DNA of 34,590 nucleotides from Paenochrobactrum pullorum (lineage in GTDB: Bacteria > Pseudomonadota > Alphaproteobacteria > Rhizobiales > Rhizobiaceae): the NCBI RefSeq assembly GCF_041929845.1, contig NZ_JBHEEH010000019.1, forward strand, positions 1 to 34,590, given 5' to 3'. This document shows positions 24,187-30,984 of this stretch, one piece after another (position 1 is the stretch's first letter; the number at the start of each line of letters is the position of its first letter). The notes under the pieces are model-generated. The model was not told where the DNA came from and did no database searches. It saw nothing but the letters and a program-made list of their open reading frames with translations. The translations under genes were made by a program, and so were the position numbers.

Positions 24187-24213
24187 AGGACTCACGTCAG
24201 AAACACCGCTTAC
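24187..24213. other. Remnant IS3-type and IS66-type ends
   Basis: GGACTCACGTCA is the inverted form of the IS3 (IS407-like) end at 18075. It is followed after one base by AAACACCGCTTAC, the IS66-type end seen at 6147. Both are isolated ends without bodies and mark old insertions next to the 24.2-kb repeat. The rest of 23922-24186 is gene-free; its only notable motif is ATCGTAGAGACCGC at 24100-24113, related to the operator-like sites. Confidence 0.55.
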
Positions 24214-24324
24214 TTTTCAGCGTCTCTACGAGAATCTCTATATTTTTGATTTTTTACTAAGAAGTAACTAAGGGAATACAAAATATATAGAAAAATGGGG
24301 GTGTATAATAGAGACGCTGAAATC
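24214..24324. repeat. 111-bp unit bounded by inverted CAGCGTCTCT arms
   Basis: The left arm TTTTCAGCGTCTCTACGAGA and the right arm TAGAGACGCTGAAAT are inverted repeats around an AT-rich core (CTAAGAAGTAA, GGGAATACAAAATATATAG). A partial copy lies at 2997-3090. It sits just downstream of a small basic-protein gene whose promoter has the same motif. It could be a partition site, an operator pair or a small non-autonomous element. Confidence 0.65.
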
Positions 24325-24342
24325 GATCAAAAATAAATGAAA

Positions 24343-24702
24343 TCAATGAATTTTATTATATCGCTTTAAAAGCTTAATCAGCTTCGCATTTTCAATAAAA
24401 ACATCGATGTCAGGACGATACATTAGAGATACTCTTCTCATAAGTACTTTAATCGATTTTTCCTTAGAGTAGCCGTTAGAAATAAGAATGTTGACAGCGC
24501 TCTTAAGAATGATTTGTGCGATTATCTGATCGCTTTTGCTGCCCATTTTATCGTGTATAAGTGTAACTACCAAAGCCGAAACGGACGACGCAAGCGCAAT
24601 ATCAGCGCGATCAGCCTCAGGCTCTAAATTTGATTTCAATTTTGCACGATAGCGCTTTTGTCTTTCATTTTTCAGTTTATTAGTTTCAGCTGGCCTTGGC
24701 AT
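24343..24702 (-). CDS. Small basic protein, putative plasmid DNA-binding regulator
   Basis: 119 residues, unrecognised. The N-terminus is strongly basic (MPRPAETNKLKNERQKRYRA, then KLKSN), as in small plasmid accessory DNA-binding proteins. The remainder appears helical: an Ala/Ser/Val helix (DIALASSVSALVVTLIHDK), a second helix (QIIAQIILKSAVNILISNGY) and a basic C-terminus (LIKLLKRYNKIH). AAGGAG lies about eight bases before the ATG. The gene is divergent from the relaxase-primase fusion. A copy of the GCGTCTCTACGA motif sits at its promoter, one at the start of the divergent gene, and two downstream. I infer an autoregulatory or partition-type role. Confidence 0.65.
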   Translation of the reverse strand: MPRPAETNKLKNERQKRYRAKLKSNLEPEADRADIALASSVSALVVTLIHDKMGSKSDQIIAQIILKSAVNILISNGYSKEKSIKVLMRRVSLMYRPDIDVFIENAKLIKLLKRYNKIH

Positions 24703-24718
24703 ATCGCTTCTCCTTGTC

Positions 24719-24735
24719 TAGCGTCTCTACGAGAT
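24719..24735 (+). promoter_or_regulatory. Operator-like motif at promoter of the small basic protein
   Basis: TAGCGTCTCTACGAGAT lies between the candidate -10 and the ribosome binding site of the minus-strand gene, where bound protein would block initiation. It shares GCGTCTCTACGA with sites at 24218-24233 and 24953-24968; partial or variant copies occur at 24309-24319, 24100-24113 and 3071-3086. Confidence 0.55.
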
Positions 24736-24764
24736 AAATTAAGGAGTTATATCGCAACCTTCAA
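24736..24764 (-). promoter_or_regulatory. Candidate promoter of the small basic protein gene
   Basis: On the minus strand TTGAAG (24764-24759) and TAATTT (24741-24736) are separated by 17 bp, a good vegetative-type spacing. The operator-like motif begins directly downstream. Support is sequence resemblance only. Confidence 0.4.
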
Positions 24765-24944
24765 AACAGAAGCCGCCGCCGGCAGTTTATGCATGGAGAA
24801 CTATGATAAGAGGAGCAAATGCTTGTAAACGTTGAGAAAGCTATATGTATATAATGTGTAGAAATTTTATAAATTTAGGATAATTTGTATTTATCTGCAG
24901 CTCATGAGTAATATGAGATATATTTTATATCGAGCTATTTAATC

Positions 24945-26495
24945 ATGAATTACAGCGTCTCTACGATACTCGCAAAGCCGTTTTTGAACGTTTCAAAGAT
25001 CAAAGCTAATGGTCAGCCGTCGCTTGATCAGATTTCTGTAGAAATTTTGGGCAACGAGCTATTAAGTGGCAATGTTGACATTGAGACAGCAGTACATGAG
25101 CTATTGAAGCGACATAATATAAACAATGTCAGGCATGATGCGGTAATCGCTAATGTCATAAAACTCACCATCACGAACGGCTGGCTTTATAAATCTGAAA
25201 ATTCAGCTGAATTAGACGAACATAAAATCACGATATTAAAATCTGAAGCACTGTCTTTGTTGTATAAGACATTCGGTAGTCGATGTGTTCATGCGTCGTT
25301 AGATATGAATAGTGAGCCGATTATCATCGCTGTCATTATTCCGCTTGTTAAGTCTGAATCCGGTTTTAAATTGTCAAGCAAAGAGATGTTTGGGCCACGG
25401 CAGATATCTGAATTACATCAGCAGTGGGAAGATAGACTTATTGATCACGGTATTTCAGCTAGTGAAAGTTTACGCGTTGCAAAACGGATTAATTTGAGCA
25501 AAGCATACGGCTTATTAGATGATGCTGATCAGTTCAAAGAAGAAATACGTTTATTGCACACTGCATCTGCCAGCGCTCGTCTTAAAATCGCTGAGAGAAG
25601 TTTGTCCAAGGCGGATCAGGTCAATAAACCAGATACTCAAAAAACCATTTTATCTATCGCAACCGAGCTGACTAAAGAGCAGATCAACAAATTGCGTCTC
25701 ATACCAATACAGTCTGTAGCTCTTAAGCTTGGACACAGCGGTACTATTGAGAAAAATGAAAATGCTATCGATTTGACTAAACGTTTAAACGATATGTCAT
25801 ACAAAGAGTCAGTGAACTGGCTTTATGAAAATTTCGGAGATGATGCAGCTAAGGTAAGCAACACTGCTATTAAAAACTGTGCATTCAATAATTTATCAAA
25901 ATCAGATTATGTAAAATTCAAAGCTGTCGAAGAGCAGTTACATGCGCTCTCAGCAGCCGCGTATCGTATCACTGCCATGTCGGTTAGAGACGGTGAAAAA
26001 ATTGGTCAAAATATCGGCAAGAAGCATTTAGATAAAGATGCTCTGTCAGCACATGAAATATTTGAGTTGATACCAGTGATGTCAAAACTCAATTTACAGG
26101 GTTGGAACCTGTTCATCACTCCGCTCGATAAAAATATTGAGTACATTCTAATCGATGATTTAAATTGCTCTACAATGAATGAATTTAAAAGTGTGGGGTA
26201 CTCCCCATGCATTGAGCTTCAAACTTCAGAAGATAGCTTTCAAGCAGTCGTTAAAATCGCGAAATCAAATAGTGATGTGAAATGCCGCAACCAGTTATTT
26301 AAAGACCTAAACCGCGCGTACGGTGATGAGAAAATTGTCGGTATGATACACCCCATGCGCTTGGCTGGCTTTCTTAATCGCAAAGATAAACACCGTACAG
26401 AAAATGGTTTATATCCGTTCGTAAAGATTATCAGTGCTAAAAACCGTCTATGCAATATGACAATGCAATTAGCCAGTAGCTACTTCGCTGCTTAA
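24945..26495 (+). CDS. Degenerate MobV-like relaxase domain fused to RepB'-like primase
   Basis: 516 residues. Residues about 50-170 follow the Mob_Pre (MobV) layout: RHDAVIANVIKLTITNGW, then a segment aligning with motif III and FKLSSKEMFGPRQISELHQQ. The motif that should read HxDExxPHxH is VHASLDMNSEPIIIAVIIPL, so the metal-binding histidines are missing. Residues about 240-300 (IPIQSVALKLG, AIDLTKRLNDMSYKESVNWL) resemble the N-terminal region of DnaG-like or DUF3991 proteins. Residues about 385-500 match the RSF1010 RepB' primase: WNLFITPLDKNIEYILIDDL with Asp404-Asp405, GYSPCIELQTSEDSFQAVVK and IHPMRLAGFLNRKDKHR. It probably primes plasmid replication; nicking activity is doubtful. An operator-like motif overlaps codons 3-8. 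Confidence 0.8.
   Translation: MNYSVSTILAKPFLNVSKIKANGQPSLDQISVEILGNELLSGNVDIETAVHELLKRHNINNVRHDAVIANVIKLTITNGWLYKSENSAELDEHKITILKSEALSLLYKTFGSRCVHASLDMNSEPIIIAVIIPLVKSESGFKLSSKEMFGPRQISELHQQWEDRLIDHGISASESLRVAKRINLSKAYGLLDDADQFKEEIRLLHTASASARLKIAERSLSKADQVNKPDTQKTILSIATELTKEQINKLRLIPIQSVALKLGHSGTIEKNENAIDLTKRLNDMSYKESVNWLYENFGDDAAKVSNTAIKNCAFNNLSKSDYVKFKAVEEQLHALSAAAYRITAMSVRDGEKIGQNIGKKHLDKDALSAHEIFELIPVMSKLNLQGWNLFITPLDKNIEYILIDDLNCSTMNEFKSVGYSPCIELQTSEDSFQAVVKIAKSNSDVKCRNQLFKDLNRAYGDEKIVGMIHPMRLAGFLNRKDKHRTENGLYPFVKIISAKNRLCNMTMQLASSYFAA
24953..24968 (+). promoter_or_regulatory. Operator-like motif overlapping the relaxase-primase start
   Basis: CAGCGTCTCTACGATA lies inside the first codons of the gene starting at 24945, so a bound protein could impede transcription or early elongation. 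It shares 14 of 16 bases with 24218-24233 (CAGCGTCTCTACGAGA differs near the end). Confidence 0.5.
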
Positions 26496-26790
26496 TCATA
26501 TACTCTCAAAATCAATTTACAGCCGTTAAAACGTATCCAGCTAATTGCCAGCACTGCTTTATCACGCAACGACGTGACGGCTTAGATAACCCAGATAACG
26601 CCCAGGTCGCAAACGTACCACCCAATTCATCGGTAGATATAAAGCTCGTACAGCACATGCTTTCTCAATTTATATATCAAAGCACTGCACAGCTCATCAA
26701 AGCTGCTTAAAATCAATTTGCAGCTCTTTCAGACGCAATCAATGTTTAAACATACAGAACGGAGTTTAAGGGAGCGGAGCGATCCTCTAT

Positions 26791-26848
26791 TCCGTCGAAC
26801 AGACGGATCACCTAGCTTGCGGCAATGAGCATCTAATCCGCGAAGCGG
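26791..26848 (+). other. Double hairpin of origin module 1
   Basis: TCCGTC-GAACA-GACGGA (26791-26807) is followed by the conserved stretch TCACCTAGCTTGCGGCAATG and a second hairpin CCGC-GAA-GCGG (26838-26848). The same arrangement occurs in module 2. Conserved stems with differing loops suggest that structure matters. A role as single-strand initiation (ssi) site for the RepB'-like primase is my inference. Confidence 0.6.
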
Positions 26849-26881
26849 TATATATTATCTACTCTTTTAGAACTATTTTCT

Positions 26882-26980
26882 TATCATTCTGTATCGTCAT
26901 TTAGTAAATTCACAGAAATCAGCGTATATCGCAATAAAAACAACAACTTAACAAGGATTGTTTGTGACCCTTAAATCACA
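26882..26980 (+). repeat. Origin A/B box pair 1
   Basis: A box TATCATTCTGTATCGTCA at 26882-26899 is exact. B box TTTGTGACCCTTAAATCAC at 26961-26979 is the most degenerate of the four. The B boxes begin a constant 78 bp after the A box (79 here counting from the TTT). Confidence 0.75.
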
Positions 26981-27047
26981 GAAATAGGGAAAACAAGGGA
27001 TACAGAATAACGACAACAATATGCACACTCAAATGAAGCTGATTTAC

Positions 27048-27147
27048 TATCATTCTGTATCGTCAATTAGTAATTTTATAGAAAACCGTGAATTAGATAA
27101 TTAAATCAAATGGTTAATGCCAAACGTTTACGACCCCTAATTAACAG
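27048..27147 (+). repeat. Origin A/B box pair 2
   Basis: A box TATCATTCTGTATCGTCA at 27048-27065 and B box GTTTACGACCCCTAATTAAC from 27126, starting 78 bp apart. Between them lies TTTTATAGAAAACCGTGAAT, also present in pair 4. Confidence 0.85.
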
Positions 27148-27548
27148 ATTTGGGGTTTGTGCAGCTATGGTAAGCGCATAGTGTTATCAGTCAGTAGCTT
27201 TGATGATGTGAACAGTTGAGCGTTGTGCAAGATATGCCAGCTCATCTGATGTAGCGATGATTATAAAGCTCGTACAGCGCTTGTTTAAGCACTTTACATG
27301 CAATGCACTGCTCAAGTAGCTTGTGCTGCTTAAAAAGCAATTTATGAGCTTCAGCTGTTTCAGTTATACATAAATTACGAAATGTGTATAACGCTGATGC
27401 TATGCTTGCTTAACAGATATGCGACGTTGATATGATTAGCTTTAAAACTGACATAAACGCGTTTTAAGCGCACTTATTTGCTTTTTCATATCATTACACG
27501 CAAGCGCTCAATATTACGCACACAGAAGAGAGCGGAGCGATCTTATAT

Positions 27549-27605
27549 TCCGTCGAAGACGGATCACCTAGCCTGCGGCAATGAGCATTCTTCACCGCGC
27601 AGCGG
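27549..27605 (+). other. Double hairpin of origin module 2
   Basis: TCCGTC-GAA-GACGGA (27549-27563) and CCGC-GCA-GCGG (27595-27605), separated by TCACCTAGCCTGCGGCAATG. Stems are identical to module 1, but the loops differ by two bases in length (first hairpin) and one base in sequence (second). Confidence 0.6.
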
Positions 27606-27640
27606 TATATATATTATCTTCTATTTTAAAACTATTTTCT

Positions 27641-27740
27641 TATCATTCTGTATCGTCAATTACAGTTCGACGTAAAAAGGCTTATTTACTCTGTTAGATC
27701 AACTACTTAAGTCAATTCGTTTACGACCCCTAATTAACGG
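27641..27740 (+). repeat. Origin A/B box pair 3
   Basis: A box TATCATTCTGTATCGTCA at 27641-27658 and B box GTTTACGACCCCTAATTAAC from 27719, 78 bp apart. The sequence between the boxes is unlike that of pairs 2 and 4, so the spacing is conserved while the content is not. Confidence 0.85.
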
Positions 27741-27807
27741 AAAGAAGGTAATCTATGGACTACAGATACTGACATCCAGATATCTCTCAATTTAGAAGCT
27801 GATTTAC

Positions 27808-27907
27808 TATCATTCTGTATCGTCAAATAGTAATTTTATAGAAAACCGTGAATTAGATAACGAATTCAATTGGTTGATATGAATTGTTTGCGACCCCTAA
27901 ATAACGA
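27808..27907 (+). repeat. Origin A/B box pair 4
   Basis: A box TATCATTCTGTATCGTCA at 27808-27825 and B box GTTTGCGACCCCTAAATAAC from 27886, 78 bp apart. This is the pair nearest to the rep gene, about 185 bp before its ATG, and is the best candidate for Rep autoregulation. Confidence 0.85.
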
Positions 27908-28091
27908 AATCGATGTATTTAATAGTAGTGGTTAATAGCCGGCGGAAACGTCCAATTAGTTTGCTTAGATAACTGGCGCGACAGCTGATGCAGTAAACAA
28001 AATTGATATACGAATTATCTCACAATTTGACTTGAGCTAAATCATGCACTTATCTTTATCTCATTGATATTATGTATTTTGAGAATTGTTA

Positions 28092-29774
28092 ATGAAAATA
28101 AGGAAAATAAATCATTATGGCTGGGACTTCAGAAGAGTTGAAATAAAAGATTATTTCAAACCTTTAAGTCGGGGAAATCTATTAAAATCAATTAAAGAAG
28201 GTTCTCTCTCCATTACACTTCCAGAGTCTCCCAGACCTCTTGAATTGCTTCAGGGTGTACCGTGCGGCGAGGATATCCTTACATGCAATGATATGATTTT
28301 ACATGAGTTTCTTATCTCTATTCATTATGATTCTGACAAGACAATGAATAAGAAAAGGTGCGGTATTACTTTTAAAGCCTTTACCAAATTTTTCGGTTCA
28401 AACTATCGTATCGGTGCACTTAAAAAATCGTTGGAGCGATTAACAAAACAGACGATGAATTACAGCAAGAAATATAGAAATATTGCTATGCTAAATTCGT
28501 ATGAAATTACTGCTGATAATAATGTGTTCTTTGAACTTTCAGACTCTATTAAAGAGATGATGAGATGTATGAAAAAATATGCATATATCGAAATGTATCA
28601 TATAAAAAACATCACATCTAAATATATGTTTAGGCTTTATAAAATTTTTATATCTGAATTAAGACAGAATAAATGGACTGTAAATCAGACTGATAATCAG
28701 TGTTTCATTAGTTATGACATTAAAAAATTTATCAAAAAAATCGGATACAAAGACGAATATAGAAAGTTCAAAAGTAAAATTTTGGGTGGCATAAACAACG
28801 AAGGAAGTCACTATTTTAGTAGTGAAAAATTCGATTTTACTATCAATGAAATCAACGGAAAAGGTCGTGGTAAACCTGTATTGAAAATTTATTTCAAGTT
28901 TGAGTTAAAACCGATTTCTCATAGATATTTAAGAGTGTTCCGCGCTTTTAAAAGACCAGTTTTTTCAGGCGGCTCTGACCTTACAGAGTTCCGCGTAAAC
29001 TCTGATTTATGGCTTAAAGCAGAGCGTATATATCGAGAAAATAAAGATAACTTTGACGATGATCATCCGAAAAACTTAACGCAAGCTAAAGACTTTTTCG
29101 GACTGTGGATGACTGCTTTGCAAGAGTCTTTATCTGGAATAGAAGCCGGAGATATGGGGCACTGCAGAAGATATCGCGGTCGCTCACTATTGAACGAAAT
29201 TAAGATGTATGGCGCTGATGATGCCGCGTGGGGATTGATATGCGAAGAGCTTATTGATCCAGATATCTCTCTTTATAAAGAGAGATTTCAAGCACTAGCA
29301 AACAATGCTGAATTACAAAGATACGAAAGAATGAAGGATGCTGGACTTATTAAAAACAAGCCAGTCCGCTATCAAAATAAACCCATAATTATTGAAGAAT
29401 ATTTGACTAAAGAAGAGCTGCTTGAGAAGCGGAATAAAGAAGAAATTGAAAGGAATGAATTCAAAGAAAACTTTAAAAAAAGATATAATGAAATAGAATT
29501 AGAATGCAAAAATGAAGCTCTCGAAAACTTAGATAAATATGAAAATCTGATATTAAATACAGACACTTACAACAAGGAAATTTTAAAAACCGACGTTGCA
29601 ACAACTATCGTAAACATGGGCTTCAGCGGCGATAAATATATCAATATTTACATATATTCAGATTTCACAGGATATTGGCATTTAGGTAAATTTCAAGTCG
29701 GCCCAAAAGACTTATTTCGCATACTTAAATATATTGGAAAACATTTAGAAAAAAAACCGTTTGAGTGGAGATAA
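28092..29774 (+). CDS. Rep_3-superfamily plasmid replication initiator
   Basis: About 560 residues from the ATG at 28092 (a TTG two codons earlier is less likely). Two winged-helix domains are inferred in the first 280 residues. The second is recognisable: YIEMYHIKNITSKYMFRLYK (compare the Rep_3 SKYALRLYELL helix), ISYDIKKFIKKIGY, then EYRKFKSKILGGINNEGSHY and FDFTINEINGKGRGKPVLKI. Rep_3 proteins bind iterons to open the origin. The C-terminal 280 residues are unusual in length, with a charged coiled coil (EELLEKRNKEEIERNEFKEN) and a globular end (GYWHLGKFQVGPKDLFRILK). The origin repeats lie immediately upstream and the gene is very AT-rich. Confidence 0.8.
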   Translation: MKIRKINHYGWDFRRVEIKDYFKPLSRGNLLKSIKEGSLSITLPESPRPLELLQGVPCGEDILTCNDMILHEFLISIHYDSDKTMNKKRCGITFKAFTKFFGSNYRIGALKKSLERLTKQTMNYSKKYRNIAMLNSYEITADNNVFFELSDSIKEMMRCMKKYAYIEMYHIKNITSKYMFRLYKIFISELRQNKWTVNQTDNQCFISYDIKKFIKKIGYKDEYRKFKSKILGGINNEGSHYFSSEKFDFTINEINGKGRGKPVLKIYFKFELKPISHRYLRVFRAFKRPVFSGGSDLTEFRVNSDLWLKAERIYRENKDNFDDDHPKNLTQAKDFFGLWMTALQESLSGIEAGDMGHCRRYRGRSLLNEIKMYGADDAAWGLICEELIDPDISLYKERFQALANNAELQRYERMKDAGLIKNKPVRYQNKPIIIEEYLTKEELLEKRNKEEIERNEFKENFKKRYNEIELECKNEALENLDKYENLILNTDTYNKEILKTDVATTIVNMGFSGDKYINIYIYSDFTGYWHLGKFQVGPKDLFRILKYIGKHLEKKPFEWR

Positions 29775-29776
29775 CA

Positions 29777-30121
29777 ATGTACGATAGAGCAATAATTTTA
29801 ACTGCCCCAATTGACGCTTTAGAAGTTTTTTTGAGTAAGATATTTGTAAAATCTAAGCAAGCTGAAGATGATAAAAAATATGATCTAATTCCATTTTTGA
29901 TTGACGTGAACAGTGCTTTAAGAGGTGATAAGTTAAACAATAGAATAGATTATAAAATTAATTTTTATGACGATGAAGATGAAATTTTAAAACTTAAAAA
30001 TGAACTTAGATTAGATTACGAACATAGCTTTCTTATTGATATTATTGTCGTAAATCGAGCTCGGGTGAACTTAAAGAAATCTATTGATGCTCCGAGCAGT
30101 TTCCGTCAATTTCCGCAATAA
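29777..30121 (+). CDS. Small acidic/basic protein coupled to rep
   Basis: About 114 residues, not recognised. The ATG lies two bases after the rep stop and uses GTGGAG inside the end of rep as ribosome binding site, so the two are co-translated. The sequence begins MYDRAIILTAPIDALEVFLS; the middle is acidic and charged (INFYDDEDEILKLKNELRLD) and a hydrophobic strand follows (HSFLIDIIVVNRARV). No signal peptide. A helper or copy-number role is suggested only by position. Confidence 0.7.
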   Translation: MYDRAIILTAPIDALEVFLSKIFVKSKQAEDDKKYDLIPFLIDVNSALRGDKLNNRIDYKINFYDDEDEILKLKNELRLDYEHSFLIDIIVVNRARVNLKKSIDAPSSFRQFPQ

Positions 30122-30189
30122 TTAATTTTAATTAACCCAAGGGGCCTTGACTAAAAATAGGGTCCCTATATGTTTTGGTTTCCTTGTTG

Positions 30190-30221
30190 GTCGCTTCATC
30201 ATGATGCGATGGGCAAGCGAC
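30190..30221 (+). other. Stable stem-loop in phosphoesterase leader
   Basis: GTCGCTT (30190-30196) pairs with AAGCGAC (30215-30221), and CATC (30197-30200) with GATG (30208-30211), leaving a seven-base loop and a GGC bulge. The 214-bp leader also contains TAGGGTCCCTA (near 30160) and GGCC-TTCAT-GGCC (near 30282). There is no oligo-T tract after the hairpin, so it is not a simple terminator. It may be a structured 5' untranslated region or small RNA. Confidence 0.4.
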
Positions 30222-30335
30222 GCGAGGCGTATCACGATGAATTTCACATCCTTTTTAATACGAATATTTGCATAATTTTCCGGCCTTCATGGCCTGATTT
30301 CGCTTGCATTATTTTTATTAAAAAAGGGAAGCTAC

Positions 30336-30896
30336 GTGAAAAACTACGTCAACAAATTTTACATTTCAGATACTCATTTCGGACACGAGATGATCATTGG
30401 CCTTTGCAATCGCCCATTTTCTTCAGTTGAGGAAATGGATTCTGCGATGATCGATGCTTGGAATGAAGTCGTGTCTGATAATGACATTGTGTATCACCTA
30501 GGCGACTTCTGCTTCGGTTCTGACGACTATGCTGAGTACATTTTTAATCAATTAAATGGCCGTAAAATTTTAGTGCTGGGTAATCACGATATTGATCGCG
30601 ATGGTAATGCGCTGAAGAAAATTGCGGATTTGAACTGGCACAAACCGCCAGCTCATGCAGTCTATACACGCGACGAAGGTCAGTACCTTTATTTATCGCA
30701 TTATGCTCATCGCGTATGGCCGAGCAGCAACTATAACAACAGTTATCATTTTTATGGTCACTCGCATGATATGCTGTACCAAAACGGCTTGTCGCGTGAT
30801 GTCGGCGTTGATAGCGCTGATGTAAACTTCCGTCCGCGAACTTTTAAGCAGCTCACGCAAGGGCTTAAGCCGCTAATAAACAACTACAATTCCTGA
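30336..30896 (+). CDS. Calcineurin-like metallophosphoesterase
   Basis: 186 residues with the complete two-metal site: SDTHFGH (11-17), LGDFCFG (55-61), LGNHDIDRDG (81-90), YLSHYAHRVWPS (119-130) and FYGHSHDML (139-147). Short proteins of this pattern are common in phages and plasmids and resemble the YfcE/nucleotidase branch of the superfamily; activity could be on cyclic nucleotides, nucleotides or phosphoproteins. It starts at GTG with AAGGGAAG upstream. A terminator follows at 30924. Its neighbours are rep-linked and protease genes, so it may be a host-modifying or defence-related plasmid gene; that is inference. Confidence 0.88.
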   Translation: MKNYVNKFYISDTHFGHEMIIGLCNRPFSSVEEMDSAMIDAWNEVVSDNDIVYHLGDFCFGSDDYAEYIFNQLNGRKILVLGNHDIDRDGNALKKIADLNWHKPPAHAVYTRDEGQYLYLSHYAHRVWPSSNYNNSYHFYGHSHDMLYQNGLSRDVGVDSADVNFRPRTFKQLTQGLKPLINNYNS

Positions 30897-30923
30897 TTTT
30901 TTAGTTTTGCTTCTACGGAAGCT

Positions 30924-30947
30924 CAAAGAAGCCACGGCTTCTTTTTG
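30924..30947 (+). terminator. Intrinsic terminator after the phosphoesterase
   Basis: AAAGAAGCC-AC-GGCTTCTTT is a 9-bp stem with a two-base loop, followed by TT and a short T-rich tail. Because the stem is A/T-edged, it could work in both directions. Confidence 0.75.
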
Positions 30948-30984
30948 AGATCGAAATGATCTTCGAAAAAAGGGATTTGTAGAT

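Larger units (their letters stand above)
26496..28091. other. Gene-free plasmid replication origin region
   Basis: Almost 1.6 kb without a credible gene separates the primase fusion from the Rep gene. It consists of a module present twice in tandem, offset by 758-760 bp (about 26640-27150 and 27263-27910). Each module has a GGAGCGGAGCGATC-like start, two small hairpins and two A/B box pairs. Shared sequence also includes ATAAAGCTCGTACAGC at 26639 and 27263 (offset 624, showing an internal length difference) and a block from GAAGCTGATTTACT to GTGAATTAGATAA. Repeats next to a Rep_3-type gene are the usual look of an iteron origin. Confidence 0.8.

Noticed and set aside
24945..26495. Functional conjugative relaxase
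   Set aside because: The histidines of the HUH motif are absent and no other transfer gene or recognisable nic region is visible nearby.
26639..27910. CRISPR array
   Set aside because: The repeats are only four per type, unevenly spaced (about 166 and 593 bp) and arranged as A/B pairs in a tandem duplication beside a rep gene, with no cas genes. An origin explains them better.
30924..30947. Attenuator controlling the protease gene
   Set aside because: No leader peptide or alternative pairing is visible; a plain terminator between two units is sufficient.
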